A model generated the notes under the pieces. The model did no database searches, was not told where the DNA came from, and worked only from the letters and a program-made list of their open reading frames with translations. A DNA stretch of 33,424 nt from a virus: positions 1 through 33,424 of the IMG/VR virus record IMGVR_UViG_3300013306_000040; one strand, given 5' to 3'. Shown here piece by piece: positions 14,893 to 23,665 of this stretch. The position numbers and the translations under genes were made by a program. The first letter of the stretch is position 1. Each line of letters opens with the position of its first letter.

Positions 14893-15261
14893 ATGGCCTT
14901 CTACGACGAAATGGCCGTGATGGCTCTGGAGATGATCACAGAGTTCGGCCAGCCCGTGACCATCAGCAAGACGGTGCCGGGCGAGTACGACCCAGAGACT
15001 GGCGGCGAGTCGCCAGGCGCGACCGTCGAGCAAACCGCCCAAGGCATCCTGCTCGACTTCACCGGCCAAGAATTCCAGAACAACAGCCTCATCAAACAGG
15101 GAGACAAGAAGCTCAAGATCGCCGCGCAGGGATTGGCGTGGGTGCCTGGCCTGCTTGACAAAGTGGTTGCTCAGGGTCGCACCTGGTCAATCGTTCCACC
15201 GTTAAAAGAGGTCAACCCTGCCGGTACGCCGATCCTGTATGAGTTGCAGGTGCGGTCATGA
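14893..15261 (+). CDS. Probable head closure (stopper) protein, 122 aa
   Basis: Starts MAFYDEMAVMALEMITEFGQ at ATG 14893, with GGAG upstream; the longer in-frame extension crosses a hairpin. After a short helix it is beta-rich (VTISKTVPGEYDPETGG), like small head-tail joining proteins that close the head once packaging is complete. The order connector, this gene, gp10-like neck protein and tail terminator matches that role. It overlaps the next gene by four bases. Assignment is by length, look and position. Confidence 0.65.
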   Translation: MAFYDEMAVMALEMITEFGQPVTISKTVPGEYDPETGGESPGATVEQTAQGILLDFTGQEFQNNSLIKQGDKKLKIAAQGLAWVPGLLDKVVAQGRTWSIVPPLKEVNPAGTPILYELQVRS

Positions 15262-15914
15262 CGAACAAGTACGCGAGCATGAACGGTAGCTTCGCTGAGA
15301 ACATTCGTGATTTCGCGGAGCGGGCGAAAGGTGGCATAGACGCGACCATCCGCGAGATCGTGGTCGAGATCGGCAGCAGCGTTATCCGCATGTCACCGGT
15401 GGGCAATCCAGAGATCTGGGCTGCGAACGTCGTTCATCGACAGGCGAACAAGCGAGCCGCCGATGACTATGACTTCAAGGTCGCGGTGCGCAACACGATC
15501 ATCAACCTCAATGAATCGAACTTCACCGAGGCCGGCAAGCTGCGGCGCGGGGTCAAGTACGCCAAGCCCCTGACCAAGACCGAGCGCGACCAGAACTTCA
15601 ACGTGAACGGGTTGGTCGCGGGCAGGGACTACGTCGGCGGGCGGTTTCGGGGGAACTGGCAGTTTTCCATCGGCACGCCGGCGGAGGGCACACTTGACCA
15701 AGTCGACCCGGCTGGCGGTGTGACGTTGGCCAAGCTGCGACTACAAGTCCAGGCACTTACGGCTGGCGAGACGGCCTACATCGTGAATAATCTTCCGTAC
15801 GGCATCCCGCTGGAGTATGGGCATTCGACCCAAGCTCCCGGCGGCATGGTCCGGATTACCCTGGCCCGCTTCCAACAGATCGTCGACGAAGCCACAAGGA
15901 ACAACCAGGTATGA
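15258..15914 (+). CDS. Neck / tail completion protein, HK97 gp10-like
   Basis: A 218-residue protein with a long N-terminal helix (AERAKGGIDATIREIVVEIG), then the loop with VGGRFRGNWQFSIG and, near the end, YIVNNLPYGIPLEYGHS, the latter two being typical of HK97 gp10-like neck proteins. It would join the tail to the head. It is longer than the usual ~130-150 residues owing to an insertion around 75-125. It overlaps its neighbours by four bases on both sides. Confidence 0.78.
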   Translation: MTNKYASMNGSFAENIRDFAERAKGGIDATIREIVVEIGSSVIRMSPVGNPEIWAANVVHRQANKRAADDYDFKVAVRNTIINLNESNFTEAGKLRRGVKYAKPLTKTERDQNFNVNGLVAGRDYVGGRFRGNWQFSIGTPAEGTLDQVDPAGGVTLAKLRLQVQALTAGETAYIVNNLPYGIPLEYGHSTQAPGGMVRITLARFQQIVDEATRNNQV

Positions 15915-16327
15915 GCCACGCCATCATCGCGTCCATATACGAGGCCAAGTTGCTTGCATGGAGCAAGGCGAGGGCAGAGCCCATCAAGGTCGTGTTTGAG
16001 AATATGCAGTATGACCCGGCGGACGGCGAGACCTATCTGCGGGCGTTTATGCTCCCAGGCGATACCACAAGCAGCACGCTCGCTGGCGACCATCGCGCTT
16101 TCATCGGCGTCTACCAAGTCAGCATTGTGGCCCCGGCCGGCACCGGCAAGACCAAGACAAACCCACTTGTGGTTGAGTTGACCACGCTGTTCCCGCTTTA
16201 TGCGCGAGACACAAAGGCAGGCCTGACCGTCGTTACGATGTCGCCAGTTGATCCTGGTCCGGGCATTCCTGATCCGCCCACATATACCGTGTCGGTCTCG
16301 TTCGAATATCGAGCCGACTCCCTCTGA
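15911..16327 (+). CDS. Tail terminator protein, DUF4128 type (lambda U-like)
   Basis: A 138-residue alpha/beta protein of tail terminator size, starting MSHAIIASIYEAKLLAWSKA. The pattern of an early helix, a strand, then HRAFIGVYQVSIVAP and a long helix matches DUF4128/U-type terminators. These form a ring that caps the tail tube and stops its growth at the length set by the tape measure. Confidence 0.8.
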   Translation: MSHAIIASIYEAKLLAWSKARAEPIKVVFENMQYDPADGETYLRAFMLPGDTTSSTLAGDHRAFIGVYQVSIVAPAGTGKTKTNPLVVELTTLFPLYARDTKAGLTVVTMSPVDPGPGIPDPPTYTVSVSFEYRADSL

Positions 16328-16337
16328 TCTAAAACGG

Positions 16338-16343
16338 TAGAAT
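16338..16343 (+). promoter_or_regulatory. Possible -10 box of an accessory-gene promoter
   Basis: TAGAAT stands just after the tail terminator gene and about 30 bases before the zinc-ribbon gene. The best -35 (CCGACT, 18 bases upstream) is poor, so this is tentative. Confidence 0.35.
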
Positions 16344-16374
16344 CCCTTCATGAATTGATGTGGGGATACCTGCG

Positions 16375-16635
16375 ATGGACGAAATCAGGAAGCAACGACT
16401 TCAGTATCTAAGTGAGTGGGTTGAGCACCATTGCTATAGGAATCGTGAAGAGATTGCCTTGAGCGAACGGTGTCTATGCGTCGGATGCGGTCTCTGGCTC
16501 ATGCCAACTGACATTCTTAAGTGGTACGAGGATAAGCATGCCTGCTGCCCAAGCTGTGGTCTCACCGGTGTCGTCGTAGGCTCGAAATCCGGCATCCCTC
16601 TGGACGAGGTTAGAAGCAATATGAAAATCGATTAG
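16375..16635 (+). CDS. Zinc-ribbon accessory protein, 86 aa (moron candidate)
   Basis: It has two Cys pairs, C35-x2-C38 and C58-x2-C61, a zinc ribbon, with an additional Cys at 33 and 57. After the second pair it reads GLTGVVVGSKSGIPL, like the CPxCG-x-SVIG-xx-SGYP motif of small bacterial cytoplasmic proteins of unknown role. I chose the ATG at 16375 over a GTG at 16360. It splits the tail terminator from the tail tube gene, has its own possible -10 box and is followed by a terminator at 16671. That gene order is normally uninterrupted, so it is likely an inserted accessory gene. Confidence 0.68.
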   Translation: MDEIRKQRLQYLSEWVEHHCYRNREEIALSERCLCVGCGLWLMPTDILKWYEDKHACCPSCGLTGVVVGSKSGIPLDEVRSNMKID

Positions 16636-16670
16636 CAGCAAACACTTTTAGCCCGTTGGGCAAACCCCGA

Positions 16671-16692
16671 AACCCGCCTCTGTGCGGGTTTT
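16671..16692 (+). terminator. Intrinsic terminator after the zinc-ribbon gene
   Basis: AACCCGC (16671-16677) pairs with GCGGGTT (16684-16690) around CTCTGT, with TTTTG overlapping the end. The T run is short. Confidence 0.7.
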
Positions 16693-16718
16693 GTCATTTC
16701 TGAAAAGAGGAAACACCC

Positions 16719-17366
16719 ATGCAAATGCCCAACGGCGCCACTCTTGAGATCGCGTCCATCTACGGCACGGCGATCCCTTTCACCGCTCTGACCAATGCCA
16801 ATCCAGCCGTCGCGACTGCTGCGGCGCACGGCCTGGCCGAGGGCGACATCATTGCCGTAAATTCTGGCTGGACCCGCCTGGATGGTCGCGGCGTTCGAGT
16901 CGGGGAGATCGCCAGCGGCACGTTCGCGCTGGAGAGCGTCAATACGACCAGCATTCAACAGTATCCCGCGGGCTCGGGGATTGGTTCCGTTCGCGAGGTG
17001 ACGGCCTTCACCGAGATCTCGCAGATTACTGAGATGAATTCCAGTGGTGGTGATCAACAGTTCCTAACCTTCGGCTTTCTGGCTGACGATGATGATCGCC
17101 AGATGCCGACCACAAAGAACCCGATCACGCTGACCTTCACCGTCGCCGACGATCCGTCCAAGCCGTATGTGGCTGTCTGTGAGGCGGCGGACGATGATAA
17201 GCAGGCTCGCTTGCTTCGCCTGAACCTGCCGGGCGGTAGCAGCATTATCTACAACGGCTACGTGTCCATCACATCGACCCCGACCATGTCCCGTAACAAC
17301 CTGATGACCCGTGTTATCAGCCTGGCGCTGACCGGTCGCCCAACCCGTTACGCGGCTGCGGTGTAA
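16719..17366 (+). CDS. Major tail tube protein
   Basis: A 215-residue protein between the tail terminator and the chaperone pair, the place of lambda V. AGAGGAAA precedes the ATG. The sequence is beta-rich, with AAAHGLAEGDIIAVNSGW near residue 30 and a C-terminal domain containing KNPITLTFTVADDPSK and a turn-rich end (TSTPTMSRNNLMTR), the pattern of tube proteins of this type. It would polymerise in rings around the tape measure. Confidence 0.83.
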   Translation: MQMPNGATLEIASIYGTAIPFTALTNANPAVATAAAHGLAEGDIIAVNSGWTRLDGRGVRVGEIASGTFALESVNTTSIQQYPAGSGIGSVREVTAFTEISQITEMNSSGGDQQFLTFGFLADDDDRQMPTTKNPITLTFTVADDPSKPYVAVCEAADDDKQARLLRLNLPGGSSIIYNGYVSITSTPTMSRNNLMTRVISLALTGRPTRYAAAV

Positions 17367-17369
17367 TCC

Positions 17370-17750
17370 ATGGCTAAGTTCAAGTTGATCCAGAAACCGA
17401 CCTTCAAGGCGCCGGTGATGATCCAGCGCGCCGGCTATAACGCCGAAAAGGTGGAGTTCGAGTTTAAGTACTTGGACCGTACTGCGCTCGCCGAGCTGTA
17501 CACCGGTTGGAACGAGCGGCACGACGAACTGGGCAAGCAGGTCGGCGACATGGACCTCAAAGCTTTCACCGCCGCCCAGATCGCACTGCAAGCCGATCAA
17601 CTGCTGGATGTGGTTGTGGGCTGGGACATCGAAGAGGAGTTCACGCCTGAAAATGTGCGCATCCTCGTCAACTCGATCAACTCGGCGCCTAAGGCCGTGC
17701 TGAACGCTTACGCCGAAGCATTCAGTGAGGCCCGCCTGGGAAACTCCTAA
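17370..17750 (+). CDS. Tail assembly chaperone, short form (lambda G-like)
   Basis: A 126-residue acidic, helical protein starting MAKFKLIQKPTFKAPVMIQR. By order it is the counterpart of lambda G, which coats the tape measure before tube polymerisation. Its stop comes two codons after a GGGAAAC slippery site, the signature of the G/G-T arrangement. Only three bases separate it from the tube gene. Confidence 0.82.
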   Translation: MAKFKLIQKPTFKAPVMIQRAGYNAEKVEFEFKYLDRTALAELYTGWNERHDELGKQVGDMDLKAFTAAQIALQADQLLDVVVGWDIEEEFTPENVRILVNSINSAPKAVLNAYAEAFSEARLGNS

Positions 17751-18067
17751 GCGCCTCCCGCGCGCTGTATGAGCCCGGGCCGTCAGATGCTGATCTGATG
17801 GCATTCGGTTTGTCTCGCCAGGACATCCCCGACAAGGAAGTCGGCATCTGGCCGGACAACTGGGAGGCCTTCAAAGTCTTCGAGGCCATGAGCACCCAGT
17901 GGCGCACAGGCGCGTGCGGCGCAACAGGCATGGACTACAGCGTTCTCTCCGGGGTTATTCGGATGTGTGGCGTACCGATCAGCCAGCGACAAACCATTTT
18001 CAGCGACTTCCGCCGTATGGAGGCTGAAGCCCTGCAGGTGATGGCGGAACAGAGAGAAAACAAATGA
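17370..18067 (+). CDS. Tail assembly chaperone, -1 frameshift fusion (lambda G-T-like)
   Basis: Slipping one base back at 17738-17744 continues the chaperone into the next frame. The junction reads GKLLSASRALYEPGPSDADLMAFGLSRQ in effect, with no stop, and ends at 18067. The fusion is 232 residues: 125 from the first frame, then 107. The second part resembles DUF1799 proteins (MAFGLSR, WPDNWEAFKVF, TQWRTG), counterparts of lambda T. The only ATG for a separate second gene (17798) has no ribosome site, which argues that it is made only by frameshifting. In lambda the fusion is minor but essential and recruits tube protein to the tape measure. Confidence 0.85.
17738..17744 (+). other. Programmed -1 ribosomal frameshift site GGGAAAC
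   Basis: In the chaperone frame it reads G GGA AAC, and after slipping GGG AAA C. This is the X-XXY-YYZ form; lambda uses GGGAAAG in the same place. The stop TAA follows at 17748. Confidence 0.85.
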
Positions 18068-21000
18068 GCACCAACTTCGCTTCCCTGGGTATTGCGGTCG
18101 AGTCGTCGCAGGCCGCAAAGGCTGCTGATGATCTGGATAAGCTAGTCGATTCCGCTGAAGGCGCCCAGAAGGCCATTGATGACCTGGGCAAAACCGGCGA
18201 AGGCCTGGCCAACACCAGTAAAAAGGTTTCCCAGGCCGAAGCGGACGTTGCGCAAAGCGTCGATAAATCAACGGCAGCGAGGGACCGTCAAGCCGGGGCG
18301 AGTCGCAAAGCCACTGACAGCGCAGTAGCGGAAATCTCCGTCATCAGTCAGCTCGACAAGGCCATGACGGGTAATATCTCGAGCATGGAATCGCTGGTTC
18401 AAGCCGAGGGTTTGCTGGAGCGCGCCCGCAAGGGCGGCTTGGTCACCATCGAAGAGCAGGCGAAATACCAGGATCAGCTGGGAAAGGCCTACGACAAGAT
18501 TGAAAAGGCAGAAGCCAAAGAGCTGGCGCAGAAGCAGAAGCTGATCGAAGCGGAAAATCGTCAGATTGAGGCGCTGAAGCGTACCGTCAACGGGATTGAT
18601 CCAGTAACCGCCAAGCTGGCGAAGCTGGAGGCTCAGGAGAAGGCGCTCAATGATCTGCACAAGTCTGGTCAGATCGACGCCGACCGTTACAACGAGGCCT
18701 TGGCCAAAATCGGTAAGGATCGGGCTGGGCTGACTGAGGCAACCGGCGCATTCGACAAACTGAAGCTCGGTACCCGCCAAGCTCAAGAAAACGTCATGCA
18801 GCTGGCTAACGCGATCCAGGCAGGCGATCTAGGCAGTGGGGCGCGCGCGATCGCTCAGTTGGGTGCTGGCGCCGGTGAATCCGCGAAGAGCCTGGCAGGG
18901 ATGCTGCTTCCTGCCGGCCTGCTGGTCGCTGTGATCGGTTCGCTTGGCTATGCCTACTTCGACGCGATGAAACAGGCGCGCGAGTTCAATGCTGCGATCA
19001 ACGGCGGCACAAATGGCGCGGGGCAAACTATTGCCAGCCTGAAGGATATGGCCGACGGCGCTGGGCGTGTTACCGGTAATCTGTCCGGTGCGCGAGAGGC
19101 CGTTGTTTCGCTTGCGTCTGGCGCGGCCACCAGCGGCACCCAGATGCGCAATCTGGCTGAAGCAGCAGCCGCAGTCAGCGAAGTTACCGGTCAGGGGGCG
19201 GGCGAACTCGCCAAGTCCTTTGCCACCGCTGGCGATACAGCAACTGAAGCCGCCAGCAAGATCAGCAGTCAGTACGGATTGATCACCCTCGAGCAGTACC
19301 AGGTGATCAAGGGGCTGGATGACCAGGGCGACAGCCAGCGTGCCCTGGATGTGCTCAGCGAAGATTTGAATCAGGCCGCCTTGACGCGCCTGAAGACTTA
19401 CCGCGAGTCGTTATCCGACGCAGAGCGCGACTGGGACAGGATCAAGAACGCCATCAAAGGCGCGTACGCAGAAGTCCGGTCGGAGATATTCCCTGACCTG
19501 GCCAAGCAGATCGAGATCACCCAGCGCGTTCTGGATACCCGCAAAGGCGGCGGAATTGCGGGCGCCATCTCTAACGGTCTCAGTTCCTTGAACTCGGCTC
19601 TTGGTCTGGGCACCGGTGAGCATGACGACTCAACTGAGGCGCTTGAGAAAAAACTTGCCGACCTGAAGGCCAGACAGACTGCCAGCTCTAACCTGGCAAT
19701 TGTCACCGGTGAGAACGCCGACGCAAACCAGAAGGCAATCGAGGCTCAGAAAGCGCTGGATGCGCAACTCGACAACGTCAACCCTCTGAACAAGCGCAAA
19801 GCGGGACTGGAGAAGCTGAACAATCAGTTCAAAGCGCTTTACGAGAATGCAGAAAAGGCAGGGCAGAAATCGCCACTGCTTGACGGTGTGAGCTACGACG
19901 GCAAAAAGTTTTCCGGTGGTGCGTACGACATTCTTTTGAAAGGCCTTGGGGATAAAAACAAGGACCCGAAAACCGCCGGCACCCAAGTTGATCTGACCAG
20001 CTTCAACAACGCCAAGAACGACTTGGCTGCGATCACCGACACCTACAAGAACTATCAGAAGGAACTGGAGGCGGCACAGAAGGCTGGCCTACTGTCTGAG
20101 GAAGACTATCTGCTGCGGCGCCAGGCGCTGATCGGGAATCAGCTCGACCAGACAACGGCAGCCTACGAAGCAGAGATTGCGGCGCTTGAGTCCGCCAAGG
20201 GCAAGAAGTCCACGTCGGCTGCGCAAAGCATCCTGCTGGACCAGAAGATCGCCGACGCGCGCGCAGGAATGGTCAAGGCGCAGAAGGATGCCGACAGTCA
20301 GCTTGAAGTGCTCGCCACCAACGAAACCGGGCGCCTGGCAAAGCAGGAGCGGGCGATCAGCACGTACGTGCAGGCGCTGGGGCAGCAACAGAGGGCCTTG
20401 GAGCTTGCAGGTCAGCGTGCAGTGCTCGGCGTGGGTCAGGGTGACCGCCAGAACGCGCTGAGCGGCGAACTGAACAGCCAGCAGGACCGGTTTGCTCAGC
20501 AGTCGCTGGAGCTTGCCAACCAGAAATCCGACCCATCGCGGAACATGTCGGAGGAAGAGTTTAAGCGCAAATCGCAGGCTCTCGCAGACGCGAACAAGGC
20601 CGCGACGAACCAGATCCGGCAGAACTATGCGGATGTGGAGAATGCCCAGGGCGATTGGACGAAGGGCGCAACGGCAGCCTGGGATAACTACCTGGATTCG
20701 GCGCGCAACATCGCCGGGCAAACCAAAAGCCTGTTCGGCAACGCCTTCAGTTCCATGGAGGATTCCATCGTCAACTTTGCCATGACCGGGAAGGCGTCGT
20801 TCTCGGACTTCGCCAAATCGATCCTGGCCGACATGGCGCGTATCGCGACCCGCCAAGCCAGCTCCGCATTGCTGGGCAGTCTGGTGGGCGCGGCGGCAAG
20901 CTACCTCGGAGGTAGTGCTGCTGGTGGAGGCAACGGCATGGCCGCCGGGTCTGCCGGTGCCACGTCGTCGAACCTCGGGGCGTCATCGGCCGGATACTCC

Positions 21001-21414
21001 AGCACCTACTTTCCCCAGGCTTTGGGCGGCGCGTGGTCGAGCGGTGTGCAGATGTTCGCCGACGGCGGTGCGTTCACGAACTCCATCGTCAGCAAGCCCA
21101 CGGCTTTCGGGATGGCCAATGGCAAAACCGGCGTCATGGGTGAAGCTGGTGAGGAGGCAATCATGCCGCTGACCCGGACGTCGAGCGGCAAGCTTGGGGT
21201 TGTGGCCATGGGCGGCGGTGGGGCTGGCGGAACGCAGATCAATGTCGAGGTGCATATCGATGGCGACGGCAACGCTACCTCCTCGGCTGATGCACCTGGC
21301 TATGACCTCTTCGGCAAGGAGTTGGCGACGTTCGTAGAGCAGAAGTACCAGGAACTGCGGAGCAGGGACATGCGCCAGGGCGGCGTGATCAACAACGCAA
21401 TCAAGGGGCGATGA
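18064..21414 (+). CDS. Tail tape measure protein
   Basis: A 1116-residue protein, the second longest in the window, with long heptad-rich helices (residues ~15-75 and ~115-245), a hydrophobic stretch at ~280-302 (LAGMLLPAGLLVAVIGSLGY), further coiled coil, and a C-terminal part resembling lambda H (GKASFSDFAKSILADMARIA) followed by Gly/Ala-rich sequence. It sets tail length and is ejected with DNA into the host. It overlaps the chaperone fusion and gene M by four bases each. Confidence 0.93.
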   Translation: MSTNFASLGIAVESSQAAKAADDLDKLVDSAEGAQKAIDDLGKTGEGLANTSKKVSQAEADVAQSVDKSTAARDRQAGASRKATDSAVAEISVISQLDKAMTGNISSMESLVQAEGLLERARKGGLVTIEEQAKYQDQLGKAYDKIEKAEAKELAQKQKLIEAENRQIEALKRTVNGIDPVTAKLAKLEAQEKALNDLHKSGQIDADRYNEALAKIGKDRAGLTEATGAFDKLKLGTRQAQENVMQLANAIQAGDLGSGARAIAQLGAGAGESAKSLAGMLLPAGLLVAVIGSLGYAYFDAMKQAREFNAAINGGTNGAGQTIASLKDMADGAGRVTGNLSGAREAVVSLASGAATSGTQMRNLAEAAAAVSEVTGQGAGELAKSFATAGDTATEAASKISSQYGLITLEQYQVIKGLDDQGDSQRALDVLSEDLNQAALTRLKTYRESLSDAERDWDRIKNAIKGAYAEVRSEIFPDLAKQIEITQRVLDTRKGGGIAGAISNGLSSLNSALGLGTGEHDDSTEALEKKLADLKARQTASSNLAIVTGENADANQKAIEAQKALDAQLDNVNPLNKRKAGLEKLNNQFKALYENAEKAGQKSPLLDGVSYDGKKFSGGAYDILLKGLGDKNKDPKTAGTQVDLTSFNNAKNDLAAITDTYKNYQKELEAAQKAGLLSEEDYLLRRQALIGNQLDQTTAAYEAEIAALESAKGKKSTSAAQSILLDQKIADARAGMVKAQKDADSQLEVLATNETGRLAKQERAISTYVQALGQQQRALELAGQRAVLGVGQGDRQNALSGELNSQQDRFAQQSLELANQKSDPSRNMSEEEFKRKSQALADANKAATNQIRQNYADVENAQGDWTKGATAAWDNYLDSARNIAGQTKSLFGNAFSSMEDSIVNFAMTGKASFSDFAKSILADMARIATRQASSALLGSLVGAAASYLGGSAAGGGNGMAAGSAGATSSNLGASSAGYSSTYFPQALGGAWSSGVQMFADGGAFTNSIVSKPTAFGMANGKTGVMGEAGEEAIMPLTRTSSGKLGVVAMGGGGAGGTQINVEVHIDGDGNATSSADAPGYDLFGKELATFVEQKYQELRSRDMRQGGVINNAIKGR

Positions 21415-21752
21415 TGGCTATCGAACGATTCACCTGGGCGACAGAGAAGGGCGCTGAGGGCGACATTGCCCAGCGCGTCCGCTCCAAGCAGTTTGGCGAT
21501 GGCTACGAGCAGTCGGTCGAGGATGGCCTCAATAACCGGTCGCAATCCTGGCCCGTGACCTTCACGGGCTTGAAGGGGCGTATCAAGGACATCATGGCGT
21601 TCCTCGACCGGCACAAAGGGGCGAAGGGCTTTCTCTGGGAGCCGCCCCTTGGCGAACTTGGCCTCTACAAGTGCAACGGCTACAAGCCGGTGCACCGCGG
21701 CGGCCAGGTCTACGCCATCACTGCGACTTTCCAGCAAACCTTTCAGCCTTGA
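21411..21752 (+). CDS. Minor tail protein M-like
   Basis: A 113-residue protein with the pattern ERFTWATEKGAEGD, VRSKQFGDGYEQ and FLDRHKGAKGFLWEPP, characteristic of lambda M-family distal tail proteins. Order H-M-L-K agrees. Two adjacent ATGs (21411 and 21414) are usable. Confidence 0.88.
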   Translation: MMAIERFTWATEKGAEGDIAQRVRSKQFGDGYEQSVEDGLNNRSQSWPVTFTGLKGRIKDIMAFLDRHKGAKGFLWEPPLGELGLYKCNGYKPVHRGGQVYAITATFQQTFQP

Positions 21753-21763
21753 GATAACCGCCC

Positions 21764-22516
21764 ATGGCACTGATCACGGACATCCAGAAACTGGAGCCCG
21801 GCGGCGAGATTCGCCTGTTTGAAATTGATGGGACCGAGTACGGCGCGGATTACCTGCGTTTCCACGGTCACGCCATTCCGCACACGCCAGAGGAATTGCT
21901 TGCCTACGAAGGATCCGAAGAGGATCTGCCCGCCAAGTCGATTATCTGGCAGGGCCAGGAGTACGCGGCTTGGCCGGTGCAGATTGAGGGTATTTCCTCG
22001 AGCAGCGACGGCACCGCCTCTCGGCCGACCTTCGCCGCGGGCAACGTCAACGGGCGCGTCACCGCGCTGTGCCTGGCCTTCGAGGACATGCTCAAGTTCA
22101 AGCTCACAGTCCGCGAGACCCTGGCGCAGTACCTTGATGCAGCGAACTTCCCAGAGGGCAACCCAACCGCTGACCCGACGCAGGAGGCGCTGGAGATCTG
22201 GTACATCGACCAGAAAACCAGTGAGGACGGCGAGGCCGTCGTCTGGGAGCTGTCCTCTCCGGGCGAGATCGATAACCACGGCCTGCCCGGGCGGCAGATG
22301 ACCACGTTCTGCCACTGGGCAATGACCAATGGTTACCGGGGGCCGGACTGCGGCTATACCGGCGTGGCCATGTTCGACGACGAGGACAACCCCACGGATG
22401 ACCCGGCACTGGACCAGTGCAAGGGCTGCCTGTCGTCCTGCAAGCTGCGCTTCGGCGAAAACAACGAACTGTCCTTCGGGGGATTCCCCGCCGTTTCCCT
22501 CATTGCCCGGAGCTGA
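21764..22516 (+). CDS. Minor tail protein L-like
   Basis: A 250-residue protein starting MALITDIQKLEPGGEIRLFE, as typical of lambda L. Cysteines at 183, 196, 219, 222 and 226 lie in the C-terminal domain; lambda L binds an iron-sulfur cluster through C-terminal Cys, and the same is likely here. It forms part of the tail tip that links the tube to the host-recognition protein J. Confidence 0.9.
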   Translation: MALITDIQKLEPGGEIRLFEIDGTEYGADYLRFHGHAIPHTPEELLAYEGSEEDLPAKSIIWQGQEYAAWPVQIEGISSSSDGTASRPTFAAGNVNGRVTALCLAFEDMLKFKLTVRETLAQYLDAANFPEGNPTADPTQEALEIWYIDQKTSEDGEAVVWELSSPGEIDNHGLPGRQMTTFCHWAMTNGYRGPDCGYTGVAMFDDEDNPTDDPALDQCKGCLSSCKLRFGENNELSFGGFPAVSLIARS

Positions 22517-22518
22517 CC

Positions 22519-23280
22519 ATGCGCAAGCACATCATGGCTTCGATCCAGGCGCACGCGGCGGCCCAGTATCCGAAAGAGTGTTGCGGCCTGCTGCTGGCCA
22601 TCGGTCGCAAGCAGAAGTATTTCCCGTGCCGGAACATTGCCACGGAGCCGAGCGAAGAGTTCCGGCTCGATCCTGAGGACTACGCCGCGGCGGAAGACTT
22701 GGGCGAGGTGATCGGCATCGTTCACTCACACCCAGACGCCACCAGCAGGCCGTCACCGCACGACCTGGCCATGTGTGAGGCTACTGCCTTGCCATGGCAC
22801 ATTCTGTCGTGGCCCGAGGGCGACATGCGTACGATCACGCCAACCGGCAGCACGCCGCTGCTCAATCGGCCGTTCGTGCACGGCGCCTGGGACTGCTGGC
22901 AGGTCTGCGCTGACTGGTATGCGCGAGAATGGGGCTTGGAGTTCGAAGCCTTCCAGCGCACCGACGGCTGGTGGGAGAGCGCGGAGAACGCAAGTCTGTA
23001 CGAGCGGCACTACGAGGCCGCCGGCTTTGTTCGCGTCGACCGGCCACAGCGCGGCGACATGATCGTTATGCAGGTCGGCCGGACAGCTCACCCGAACCAT
23101 GCCGGGATTTACCTGGGTACCGATCCAGCGTTGCCCGGCGAAGAGTCCGACACGTTCGGCCCTGGCCCGTTCCTGCTGCACCACCTGTACGGCAGGCCGT
23201 CCGAGATCATCGTCTACGGCGGCCCCTGGCATGACCGTACGCGTCTGATCCTCAGACATAAGGACGCAAAACAACCGTGA
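22519..23280 (+). CDS. Tail tip peptidase K-like (JAMM + NlpC/P60)
   Basis: A 253-residue two-domain hydrolase. The N-terminal JAMM metalloprotease has a complete motif HSHP...S..D at H69, H71, S79 and D82. The C-terminal NlpC/P60 domain has Cys126 (GAWDCWQ) and His194 (NHAGIYLG). In lambda K is needed for tail tip assembly; the NlpC domain may cut peptidoglycan during entry. I chose the ATG at 22519, three bases after the L stop. In lambda K overlaps I closely, while here a 1.2-kb accessory island follows. Confidence 0.9.
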   Translation: MRKHIMASIQAHAAAQYPKECCGLLLAIGRKQKYFPCRNIATEPSEEFRLDPEDYAAAEDLGEVIGIVHSHPDATSRPSPHDLAMCEATALPWHILSWPEGDMRTITPTGSTPLLNRPFVHGAWDCWQVCADWYAREWGLEFEAFQRTDGWWESAENASLYERHYEAAGFVRVDRPQRGDMIVMQVGRTAHPNHAGIYLGTDPALPGEESDTFGPGPFLLHHLYGRPSEIIVYGGPWHDRTRLILRHKDAKQP

Positions 23281-23365
23281 CGCGGCCGGGGCGCGCAAGT
23301 CATGCAGAATTGGCATTCCATCCAGGGTTGGTGACTGAACAGTACATCAGTTGAATGATGGCAAA

Positions 23366-23394
23366 TTGACCTTGCGCAACGACAACTGTAGATT
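23366..23394 (+). promoter_or_regulatory. Candidate sigma70 promoter of the first accessory cassette
   Basis: TTGACC (23366-23371) and TAGATT (23389-23394) are exactly 17 bases apart, in the gap after gene K. A small inverted repeat, CTCG-TTG-CGAG, lies near the expected start (from about 23415) and could be an operator. Confidence 0.6.
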
Positions 23395-23460
23395 CCTCGC
23401 GAAAGAGCGGCTCGCTCGTTGCGAGTGATCAAGAACAATCATCGTATGAAGGGAATCAAC

Positions 23461-23643
23461 TTGGCCAAATTTATGTGGTTCGTCACCATCGGAATGTCGT
23501 TTATTGGTGCGGTTGTGGGTTTTGGCGGGATGATGCTTGCGAAAAGCGCCCCGCAGGAAGCGGCCGCAGCTGCAATGGGGCTGACCTGCGCAGTGATTCC
23601 TTATTGCATTGCTCGGGCATTCACTGAGCTACGCTCGTTGTAA
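23461..23643 (+). CDS. Small inner-membrane protein, 60 aa (moron candidate)
   Basis: Two hydrophobic segments cover almost the whole protein: FMWFVTIGMSFIGAVVGFG and, after a short polar loop, AAAAMGLTCAVIPYCIARAF. GGGAA lies about six bases before a TTG at 23461, the best site; an ATG at 23446 without a good site would add five residues. It has its own promoter (23366-23394) and terminator (23666-23688), so it can be made without late transcription. Small two-pass membrane proteins in this setting are often superinfection exclusion factors; that is inference. Confidence 0.65.
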   Translation: MAKFMWFVTIGMSFIGAVVGFGGMMLAKSAPQEAAAAAMGLTCAVIPYCIARAFTELRSL

Positions 23644-23665
23644 GGTCAGAAGCAGGCTCATGAAT

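Noticed and set aside
17798-18067. Independent DUF1799-like gene from the ATG at 17798
   Set aside because: No ribosome site precedes it, and a slippery site plus an open -1 frame explain it as part of a fusion.
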